From NCBI GenBank assembly GCA_029339195.1, contig JAPTJF010000113.1:1-64000 (forward strand): 64,000 nucleotides of DNA, in the 5' to 3' direction. Made by a program: the position numbers and the translations under genes. Below the pieces are notes generated by a model. It was not told where the DNA came from and did no database searches. It worked only from the letters and a program-made list of their open reading frames with translations. This document shows positions 46,860 through 62,129 of the stretch, piece by piece (positions within the stretch are counted from its first letter, which is position 1; each line of letters starts with the position of its first letter). This DNA is from Micractinium sp. NFX-FRZ (Eukaryota > Chlorophyta > Trebouxiophyceae > Chlorellales > Chlorellaceae).

Positions 46860-49800
46860 TCAAGCGCCCAGCTGGCGAGCGGCCTGGATGAAGCGGCCAG
46901 CGATGGTCCAGAAGGTGTGGTACTGCTTGTACTGCACGCCATGTGCGACGCACTCCTGCACGCAGCACAGCCATGTTGGCGGGGAAGATCAGTGGCGGCG
47001 GCAAACAAACAAAGCGACGCATGGCCGATGCGGGCAGCTGGGCTGACAACAGGCAACGCCTCAGCCCCACGGATGTCCCCAGGGCCCCCATGGCAACCGT
47101 TGAGCAGCAGCCAGCCGCTGACCTGGCTTTACAGCACAACCAGCTGCGGCACCACCACCACCAGCAGCAGAATAGATGGGAGCAGCAGGCTACACAGGCA
47201 GCAGCAGCAGGTGTGCAGCAGCGGCAGCGGCAGGCGCTTCACCTCTTCCACGATGCGCGAGATGGCGGGGTAGTGGGTGGGGTTCACCGCAGGGAAGAGG
47301 TGGTGCTGCAAGGACAGCATACAGAAGGGACGGAAAGGGGGGAAGTGAGAAGGGGTTGGCGGCAGTTCCCAGCTCATCTTGCCAGCCGCCATACATGCAC
47401 GCGTCGCCTACACTGGATAGCGGAGCACAGAATGAGCTGTAGGCTGCAGCAGGCAGCCCCCCAGCCACGCTGCACCCCACCTCAACCTGCGGGCTCGATG
47501 CAAGCGGTACGTAGGGCAGATAGGCAGCCCTGAAGGGCAGACAGGCAGCCCTCCACCTCCCAGGCAGTCTCTCTCGCTGCCTCGCCTTGCCCCGCCGCCT
47601 CACCTCTATCTGCAGGCTCAGGCCCCCCGTCAGGTAGTTGGCCCAGGTGCCGCCCCAGTTGGCCGAGTGGTACACCTGAGCCTTGCCCCAGTCGGCAATG
47701 GTGTCACTCTCCTCCTCCTCGTCGGCGCTAGCCGTGCCGTTGTTGCCATTGGCGGTGACGCCAGGGCCGGCCGCGGCGGCCTTGCGGGCAGGCTGCAGCT
47801 GCTTGGACTCGGGCATGTTGTGGCTCACAGCAAAGATGGCGGCCAGGATGAAGCTCTGCAGCGGCGGTTGGGACAGGAGCAGGAGGTTTGCAGCGCTTGA
47901 AACAGGAGGAGGAGGCGGAGGAGGGAGAAGACGAGAGGAGAGGAGTGTGAAGCCCTCGGGCGCAAGCTGAAGAACTGGATGGGTCCACTACGCGCGTACC
48001 CAGCCACTTCGAACACCCCCGTGATCCACGGCACATCCCTTCCACAAAAAATGAGCAAGAGCAGGCTCACAAGGGAGGTCGCATAGACCATGGCCCCCAG
48101 CAGCACCGAGGAGACAGCGGGTGCACCGGCGCCGCCACGCAGCGCCCACGCCAGCGGCTGGCCGAGCACGAGCCAGATGTGGGCCAGGTTGAGGGAGACG
48201 GAGAGGGAGCGCTCGCGCAGGGAGGCTCCAGACATGAAGACCGGCCCAGCGGTGCCCACAAAGAGGGCCTTCCAGTTGTTGGTGAAGAAGGTGACGTACA
48301 TGAGGGGGAAGAGCGCCCACATGTAGAGGTGCTGCCAGCGGTGCTTGTCCAGCTTGGGGAAGCGGGCGTCAAACCTGAGGCAGGCAGGCAGGCAGGCGGG
48401 CAGGCGTGAGCAGGGCAGAAGCAGGGCAGAAGCAGGACACGAGCAGTCAAATAAGGCTGCGACACTGCCCAGTCTAGGCACAGGGTGCAGGCTGCACACG
48501 TGCACTCGCCCAGCAGTGCAGCTCAAAGAGGGGACCAGCATGGCATGCACACCAGCACTGCCGCCGACCCGTGCACACTGTCCGCTGGTGGTGCGCTGCT
48601 GTGCGTCAGGCGGGGCAGCTTCGGCAGGGCTGGATGGACACAGCGCAGCACAGCGCGGCGATCGCGTGACACAAACTGGACCCTGGAATGGGTCCGCACA
48701 GCACAGCACAGCGCCGCACAGCAAAGCGTGGTCACGGCATGACACAGCATGGCGCAGCGGGGGTCGCACCTCAGGCGGGGGAAGGGCGACAGGAGGTCGG
48801 CGTCGTGCGAGTGGCTGCCCGTCCAGATGTGGTGGCTGACCTGGAAGCCCAGAAAGAAAGGAGGGAGGCTGTGGGTGTGGGTTGAGGGTGCGAGCTTAGG
48901 GGCGCAACGGCTGGAGCACCCTCAGCTTGTGAGCAACAGAGGCCTGGCAGTGTGCATGGGGCGGGAAACATAGGGCAGTCAAAGCTGACCTGACAACACG
49001 CCATTGCACCCTTGCCCTGGGCGGGCGCATGAAGCAGAGCACGGCGGTGCCAGCGTCACAGACAGACGGGCGTGGAAGCATGCGGGCAGGCGGGTAGGTG
49101 AGCAAGAAGGCACGGCACACTGGACAAGCAGGGCGGCAGGGCAGGGGGGCGGGCGGGCGGGGCAGAGCGGGCGGGCACCTGGTGCTTGTACCGCCAGGGG
49201 AGGGAGGACGCGCCCAGCAGGTCGCCAGCCAGCGCCAGCACAGCGTTCACGCGGGTGTTGGTGGACAGGGAGCCGTGGTTCCCTGCAGGCCAGGACAGCC
49301 ACACCAGTGCATCACGTTAGGCTCGACTCAATCCAGCCAGACATGGACGCAGCATCTTGCAGTTGTTCTGGGGTGCCTGGGGCACCTCGTGCTTGGGGTG
49401 TGCCTTCAGCTCACAACATGCGGTGCGTTGGGCGCAAGGTGTCTGCAAACCCAAGTCCTACACTGCGTTCAACCCCCCTAAACCTCGCAGCTGAGGCGCA
49501 CCCACCTGCGTGGAACAGCACCATGGCAGCAAAGGCCGCCGCCAGGCCCAGCAGCAGGCCGGATAGGATGCAGGGGGCGTGCAGCCACAGGGCGCCGCCC
49601 GCCAGCAGCAGGGCTAGCGAAATGCCCGCCTGCCCCTCGCCGCCCTTGCCGGCGCCCCGCCGGGGGGCGCCTTGGAACACCTCGGCCACCACGCGCCGCC
49701 GGATGCTGGTGTAGAGGGGGGAGTCGGAGGGGCGGGGCGCCTGGGCAACCTGCGGCGAAAGACAGAAGCAGGGGGGATGTTGATACTTACATTACTAACT

Positions 49801-50630
49801 GACGCTTGCGGTTCGATGACAGACGTACTCGTGCAATTCATGACGAACAGATTCGTCTGGAAGCGTTAAGAGCTGTAAGGGCGCTGCTCCCCACAAAAGG
49901 CGTTGGTCCTAAGAGCGCGGCAAACCAGCGCCATTTGCCGCTGCCTATGAACTTTTACCCCGCCTGCTGAACACACGAGACCTGCCCCTAGGCTCAACAA
50001 CCACGGTGCTCACCTGATCCACCGGGAATCCGTGCAGCACGGGCAGGCGCTTGAGCGCCGCCATGGGCTGCTCCTGCCTCAGGTGGTTGGACTCCAAGAG
50101 GGCGGTGGCGTCACGCCCCACCGCCAGCCGCGCCAGGGCATCCCCGCCGGGGTGGGCCCCCGAAGCCAGGAACTCTGTGAGGTCGTAGGCTGTGCCCCTG
50201 ACCACCGTCCAGGCCACCCCAGCGGCGCTGTAGTCGGCCGGGCTGAGCGGCCCGCCAGTGGCAGGGGCGCGGTCGGCGCCGCCCGCCGTCGCCGCCGCAA
50301 TCTGCGCGCCGTGCAAGGGAGGGGAAAGAAGTGGGGTGTGTGTGCCGCTTCACGTGCGGCCCAGCTACGGGTGCACCCAACCCTTCTGAGCTGCTGCATA
50401 GATCAGATATGAGGTGAAGGTGTGGTTCCCCCGCCAGCGGGTGCGCTGCAGCTGACAAGATGCGCGCCCACTATGCCGCCGCCCGTCTGCCCCTGCAGCG
50501 CCCGTCTGCGCCCTAAGCCAGGCCCCGGGCCTGCTCCCCTCACCTTCCAGCTCACACCCACGGGGGGCACCGCCAAATCATTCTTTCCGCTGTCAGTGTA
50601 TGTAGATGGCTCGGAGGCAGAGGGAGGCAT
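46860..50630 (-). CDS. Front-end fatty acid desaturase with N-terminal cytochrome b5 domain
   Basis: Nine exons: 50630-50544, 50301-50014, 49749-49506, 49282-49179, 48840-48770, 48374-48017, 47855-47604, 47305-47243, 46955-46860; 520 aa. A fused cytochrome b5 domain carries HPGG (79-82) and a second heme His (SNH, His102). The three His boxes are HAGNH (205-209), HQVSHH (240-245) and QIEHH (466-470). The Gln in the third box is the hallmark of front-end (delta-type) desaturases, which insert a double bond between an existing one and the carboxyl end of an acyl chain, in ER or plastid membranes. Regiospecificity (delta-5, -6 or other) cannot be read from the sequence. The C-terminus (YKQYHTFWTIAGRFIQAARQLGA) lies in a separate small exon that is easily missed. 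The insertion ANGNNGTASADEEEESDT (about 412-429) is hydrophilic. Start: first ATG in the b5 reading frame. Confidence 0.9.
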
Positions 50631-51580
50631 GGTGCCAGCACGGGGCGGCTGCAAGGTGTGCGGCAGCGCTGCAGGGAGGGCAGGAGCGGCGGGAGCGGCA
50701 GCGTCGGCAGGGGCACACAGGGGCGCCTTGATCGGAGGCGCCTTGCCTCAACACCGGAGGCTGCTCAGTGGCAGCCGTGCAAAGTCGCGCGGAAAAAGAA
50801 GAGCCTTTGCAGGCGCCCGGCGCCCGGCGCCGATCACGGCTAGTCACCTCGAGGCAAGGCTGCCAGGTTCTCTGGGCTGTAGAGGAAAGCGAACCCAGCT
50901 GTTTTGGGGCCTGCTCGCCTTGGCTGCAAAGTTATAAACGCCCTTCGGGCGAACCAAACCCGGCGCCGACTCCTGCAACTAGACGAAGAAGGCTGGGCAC
51001 CGCTAAACTGGTCTCTGAACCTTGCCGTTTCAATGAGCGATCGGCAGGCGAGAGAAGGCTCGCTGACCCCTGCTGATGTGGCGGGCACTGCCAAAATATC
51101 CTCTGGGTGCCCTGAACAATTTGTTGAATTTCAAGTCAAGAATCACCCACACAACAACCAGTAGAAAGTCATCCACTTGCTTGCCTTCAACCAGGCCAAA
51201 GAGTTGGGCAGTTGGAGGTGGGCCCAGGACGTAGCAGCCGCCTCGCCAATAACCGCTGGATTCTGCTCAGCACGCAGGTCTCTAGGGTTTTGCACAGCCG
51301 TCGACACCATGATGGATGGAACACCCTTATCCTGAGGCCACAAACAGCTTGCCAGTTTGAAAACCTTTCATCAGGAGGAGGCGGTCAATACAACCCCCCC
51401 AGTGTGCAGAAAACCAGGGGCTCTAGTTGTTCCCTGCCGCGAAGACGCACCCCCTTCTGGACAGATCGCTTGCGACCAGTGCTACACGAAATTTTGAGCC
51501 TCACTACAGACTGCAATGTACAGTACAATGCTGAGGGTGCAGCGCATGTCCCGCCCCACCGCATGCCGCTTGCGCCGCAC
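50631..51580. other. Intergenic region between desaturase and ObgC
   Basis: It holds the 3' flank of ObgC and the promoter/5' UTR of the desaturase, both transcribed leftward. No coding segment or structured RNA is supported. The stretch 51100-51540 is less GC-rich than its surroundings. Confidence 0.4.
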
Positions 51581-56100
<4,520 letters not shown>

Positions 56101-56408
56101 TTGTGAAATGCTATATGCGACGCTTGTCTGGGCACGCAAAAGAAGCGGGGCAGTCGAGCAGCAAGTTGGGCAGCTTGCAGGCCGATTGCTTGCCCTTCTA
56201 TACCCCTTTGCAGTGTCGGTATCAGCACAGGACAGCCTGCCGGAAGTTGCAAGCTTCATCCAAGCGTCCAAGTTCAGGTACTGCCAGCAAGGCAGGGTTT
56301 TCATCTTTGCTCCCGCAGCCCAGAGGCAGGCGCCTTGAAGCTCAGCATCGATGAAGCACTGCTCTCAGAGGATGCACTGACCTTCTGACTGGGGTTCAGC
56401 GCATACCA
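56101..56408. promoter_or_regulatory. Divergent promoter, ObgC / GLG1-like
   Basis: 308 bases separate the two opposing ATGs. CTATACCCC near 56196 is a weak TATA-like candidate for the plus-strand gene. Confidence 0.4.
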
Positions 56409-59400
56409 ATGGGGCGCTGCGCGGCCTGTGTGCTGCTTGCCCTGCTTCTGGCGGGTGCCGCAGCGGGTGAGAAGAAGGACGGCAACAAGAAAGAGGCCGG
56501 CAAGCGCAAGAACAAAGATAAATTGCTCGACGCGAAGCTGGCAGTCGTCGAGAGGGCTCAGAAGAACCGCACCGACACGAAAGCCGTGAATGTGACATCG
56601 GACCTCGTAGAGGAAGTGCCGGAGGCGGACCTGTGGAACGCAGACGCTGACGTCTCCACCGTCGGTGAGCGGGTGTGGCAGCGGTGGCAACGACGCAGCA
56701 GCTGATCGTGTGACAGAGCGATTGCCACCCAAGGCAGCAGGGGCGAGGCAGAGGCTTGTAGCAGGGCCTGTGGTTAGCAGGGTGCTGCAGAGGCTTTGCC
56801 CCACCCGGGCTGCGTTAGCTGCAGCACCCACCTCCGCCGCACCTTGCGCGCTGCCCACCTGCCCTGCCTTGCTGCAGGCTCGTGTGAGCTAGACATTGAA
56901 CGGTTTTGTCCCAAGGTGGAACCTGGGGAGGGGCGGCTGGCCAAGTGTTTGACAGAGCAGCTGGAGGAGGAGGAGGATGGGGACACACATGGTGAGAGGC
57001 GGGCAGTGTGGGATCTGCTGCATGGCGGCGGGCAGGCAGGGTGCGGTGTGCATGCTATTGGCACGTTTGGGTGCACGGGATGATGCCCACCTCCTCTTTG
57101 CTTCAACCCCAGATTAGTACGACGTGGGTGCTCAGCAAACTGCCGCTGCAGCTGCTGCACGTGGACCGTATGAACCGCGCAACCCCCTCTCCCACGCCGC
57201 CGCACGCCCCCACCTCCCCTGCCATCCCATGCGGCGCTGAGTGTGCCGATGCCCCTTCTGTCATGCTGCCTGTAATGTCACAGGCTTCATTCTCGCGCTG
57301 TGACCATGCTGCCGTGGCCCCATGCTTTGCACGCTGCAGGCCACGTGGTGTCGGACGACTGCTGGGAGGAGCTGGCTGCCTTCAAGAGGGACCGGGCCAC
57401 AAACGTGAACAAGGATGTGCCGCTGGCCAAGGCGTGCCGTGACGACATCAAGAAGCACTGCAGCAAGAAGAAGTACGACCGCAGCAACGCGGCTGATGTG
57501 CTGGACTGCCTGCGCCGGGTCAAGAAGAAAAAGGTGAGGGCCATGATCTGTTTTGAATGCTGGGGGATCTTGGTGGGCTTGGTTGGTGCATGGGCTGCAG
57601 CAGGAACAAGGAAGTGCAGCAAGAGGGACCAGGGCAAGGTGGGATGGCAAAAGGTCACGCACGCTCAGCAAGTGGTCTCTTCGAGTGACGCCAGCCACCT
57701 GCATGCACCTGGCCGCGCGCTCTGCCCAGGCCCTTCGCCTCTTGCATCACTCGCACACTGCCTAGCACCAACTCCCCCCGATGTACCTGACTTCTCTGGC
57801 TGCACTTGCCACCTGCCTGCAGCTGTCGGACAAGTGTGCCGAGCGGGTGCAAGAGGAGGAGGAGGAGGAGGCCGAGGACTGGCGGGTGGACTCGATGCTG
57901 TACGCCGCGTGTTACGCCGACGTGGGGGCACTGTGCGAGAAGGCGGACCCTCGGGAGGAGGGGGCCTTCACGCAGTGCCTGGTGCGCCCCCTCATTCCTT
58001 TGTTGTGTTGTGTGTCTTATGTTCGCTGCTGTTCCTGTATCGTTCCCATCCAGCCCTGCGAGGCTGGTGGGGCATGCAGGCAGGGTGGGGAGTTGGGTCG
58101 TGGCATGTGGGTGGTGCGACGCTGACGTGGCGCGCCGTGCGAGGGAGCTGACCCGGTGAAGGAGGGGTGGGTCAAGCAGTGCCTGGTGAAGGGGCGCTCT
58201 GGTGGTGCTAGTGTTTGTTGGCATCTGCCAGGCTGGCAGCCTGCCGGGCTGGCTCCGGTGAGGAGGGGGTGGGTCATGCTGTGCCTGGTGGTGAGGGTTG
58301 ACTGTCGGGGGTCGGAGGCAGGCAAGGCAGAGGAGGGGGGGGGGGGGATGATGGCATGGGGGTGCCGGGGCAGGGAGCTGGGAGCGGTTGGCCAACAAAG
58401 CGCGCGCCTCGCTCACATGCCCACCCTCCCGCGCTCTCGCCTCTGCGATCCTGCTCCCTCCTCCTCTGCAGCTGATCAGTACCCTCGCACCCCCCTCCCT
58501 TTTCCATGAAATCCCTTCCCTTCCCTTATTTGGCTCCCCGTCTGCAGCTGGACAATTACTACCTCATTTCATCAGCTGCCTGCAAGGACCAGATGAAGCG
58601 CGTGGAAGTGGAGCGGGCAGAGGACGTGCGGCTGGACAGGCACCTGTTCCACGCCTGCTCAGCAGACATCCGCCGCTTCTGCGCCGATGAGGAGTGGGGT
58701 GCGTGGGGCGGGGCGGGCGGGGAAGGCGGACGGGCGGGGTGTGGAGGAGAACCGGGGGTGAAGGGGGCTGGGGGGTCGCGGTGCGATGAGCACAGCAGGC
58801 TGCCGCCTGGCTGCTCAGCTTCTTGGCTGCTGCCGCTGCCGCAGGCACCCGCCGTGCACCCTCATGCCTGGCCTGCCTTTGTGCCCTGCAAGGGATGGCA
58901 CCATGGAAGAGAGCTTGGAGGGCAGGTACAAGGAGGAGGAGGCGGAGGGCTGTCTCAGTTATGCAGCCATGCACCGTTCTGACAGACACCTGCCTGCCTG
59001 CCTGCCTGCCTGCTGGTCTGCCGGTGCAGGGGATGGCAAGATGGAGGACTGCTTGGAGGACCACCATGCAGAGGAGGAGTTCAGTGAGCGGTGCTGGGAG
59101 GCCCTGCAGGCCCGGCTGCAGCGGGAGAGCAGCGACTACGAGCTCAACTACGGGCTGCGGTGCGTGTTGTGACCTATTGGTTGGTTGGTCGTGTGTTTGT
59201 TATGTCGTGGGTGGGACAAGGTAGGGTGGTGGAGATGAGCGGCGGCCACAAGCACAGCCCCTGCCCGCTAGTCGTGGGAGGGAGTGTGCCTGTTGTGCTG
59301 GCCTCGTCTTCCTCCCTGCTGCCTACCACCTCTGCTGCCTACCACCCATGAACCCGCCACTGCAGGGAGTATTGTGAGGAGGACATTGCGGAGCTGTGTG

Positions 59401-62090
59401 AGAAGGAGCGGGAGGCGATTGAGCTGCTGTCGGGCTTTGCTGCTGATGCACAGGTCATCACCTGCCTGGAGGTAAGAGCAGGGGCTGGTGTCTGCTGGTG
59501 TCTGGTGCCTGGTGCCTGGTGTCTGCTAGTCTAATTTACACCTTATCGAATAGCTCTTTCAGAAGTCAAGACTGACAAGTCAACAGTTATACGGGCAGCG
59601 TAACCATGGCTGGGTGACTACCCAAGGCATGCATGGCGCAGCAGCTGCATGCCGCCGCGGCAGGCGTCTGCCGCGAATGAACCCTCAGACTGCATCCGTC
59701 GCACCCTGCGCAAAGTCCCACCCAGCCCTCCCTGCCTCGCACCGTGCTGCCCCTGTCCCTGCAATCCATCCTGCCCTATACTGCCCGCCCTTTGCCCTGC
59801 CCCTTCCCAGACCAAGCGGGCCAAGATCCGCGACGACCGGTGCCGTGAGGAGGTGCACCGCCAGCTGGCGCGGGAGGCGGAGGACATTCGGTTCGACCAC
59901 GAGCTGGCGCAGGCCTGCCACGGGTGCGGCGGCTCTCCTGGGGCAGCGGTGTTGAGAGGGGCAGCGGGGCGGGCAGGAGAGGAGGACGTACGTGTTGAGG
60001 CACTGGGTGCTGCAGGTCTGCCTGGCACTGGCTGGGTGGTGCTACTCGTGCATTGGGGGTGGGGTGTGGCAGGAGAGGCCTTCAGGGAAAGGGGCTTGGG
60101 CGGGCCCTTGCCTGCCGCTGCTGCTGCCCCCGCCTGGTCCTCTCTTCCTGCCGCTCTCCAACCGTGCCACCCCCAACCCCTCCACTCACCCTCACCCCCC
60201 ACCCCACCTCCCGCCCGGCCCCGCAGCGATGTCAAGAAGCACTGCAACGCCACCATCCCTGGGTCGGCCCGCGTGATCACCTGCCTGGAGGAGCAGCGCA
60301 GCCAGCTGTCCAAGCCCTGCTCCGCCCAGCTGTTCAGACATGAGGAGATGCTGGCAGGTGGGTGGCAGCAGTCGGAGCGCAAGAGTGGAGAGCTTGTGCT
60401 AGTGCATGATTGATGAGGCATGGGAGCTGGAGGGGAGGCCGGCAGGGCGGGGGTGGGCCAGCTGCTCAAGCTGGCGGGTGGGTGGGGGCTTCGGGTTGGG
60501 GGAGGGACAGAGGGCAGGGGAAGGGGCAGACAGCTGAGCAGCCATGTCGCTTGCTCATTTGCATCTTCACGCTCACAACAACCCAGCCAACCACATTCAC
60601 ATGCAACAGAGGACCACTGCCTCCAGGAACGCGGCGCGCAGCCGCCACCTCATGACCGAGTTGCGTCATGATTTTCCCTCCCCCCGCCCTTCCCACACAT
60701 GTGCCATGATGCAGAGGACATTGACTTCAAGTACCCCCTGCAGCGCGCCTGCGTGACCGAAATCTCCATCTTCTGCGCAGACACGCCGCACGGCCACGCG
60801 CGCGTCGTGCGCTGCCTGCAGGTGCGGCCACGCACGCCCCGCACCATGCTGCCCCCCTCGGCTTACGTTGCGCTGTGCCTCAACCTCCTGTGGTGCCCTG
60901 TGCCGTAGCCACGCTGCGCTGTGCCCCTGTCGTGCCCCTGGCCACCTTGCCTCCCGGTCCCCGGCAGCACAGGCCTCTGGTGCGGTTCAGGGATGGCCGA
61001 CCAGTGCTGTGCTGTGCTGTGCGATGCCAAGGCGTGCTGTGCTGTCATGCCGGGCCCTGCAGGACAAGCTTGACGATGCCGAGATGTCAGACGAGTGCCG
61101 GTCCGAAGTAAAGAAGGACGAGGTGGGTGGGTGGGTGCGATGCGCTGGTGCCGCTGATTGCAGAAGGTTGCTGCCAGCAATCGGGCGGCGCTGGGCCCAG
61201 CTGTCGGCTCAAGGACTGCAGCTGCACACCTGCGTCCCGATTTAAAGAGCGTGGCATTTCCACCGCCTCAGTGCTGCTCTGATCTCGCGTTCCCGGCACC
61301 TGCCAGGAAGCTGGTCGCACGCTTGTGCCCTCCCCACATCAGCTGCTGCTGCCGTCTTTCCACCCCGCAGCTCCAGGCCTCCCACGACTACCGCCTGAAC
61401 TACCGCCTGCAAAAGGCGTGCTCCGGAGAGGTCTCACGCCTGTGCAAGAGTGAGCTCTATGACCGTCCAGATGTGCCGCTGCTGCGCTGTGCACCCTGCT
61501 GTGTGTGCTGTGCACATGGCCCGAGCGTGCCTGTTCGCACATACCCCGGTAGCTCGCGCCCCCTGCTGGCCCCCTTGTAGCCCTCGCCGGTGCCGGCGCC
61601 TGCATTGCAGAGCATGCAGCATCACTCATGCCACCACAATGCATCCACCTCCCCCTCTCTCCCGCCCACACTTCCCCCATGCGCCACACCATGTGCTGCA
61701 GAGGAGGCGGCCAGCTGTGCGGAGGCCGGGCAGGAGTGCCAGGGCGTGGTGACGGACTGCCTGCGTGACAAGCTGGACGACATCCGTGGGGAGGAGTGCC
61801 GCAACGAGGTGTTCCACCTGGTCAAGGCGCAGGTGGGTGGGTGGGGCTGTTTGCCTTGCATTGACGCTACATCTTAACAGTGGTGAGGGCGAGGGGCACA
61901 AAGATGGGGGAGGAGCGCCGCATCGAGGAGCTCTGCCTGGGTGAGGCCCAGGTAGAGGGCGGACTGGGCTGCGTGTGAAGCCTCTGGACGAGGGGCGCAT
62001 CATGAGAGGGGCACGGGAGCTGGGGGTGCCGTGCCTGGAGCTGCCGCACTGCCTGATTGCCCCCGGGTGGTGGCTGCCTCTACTCACACA

Positions 62091-62129
<39 letters not shown>

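Noticed and set aside
47129..47305. Desaturase C-terminus read straight through to 47129
   Set aside because: This gives an unlikely Cys/Leu/Val-rich end. A donor at 47243 and a small exon at 46955-46860 restore a typical desaturase C-terminus.
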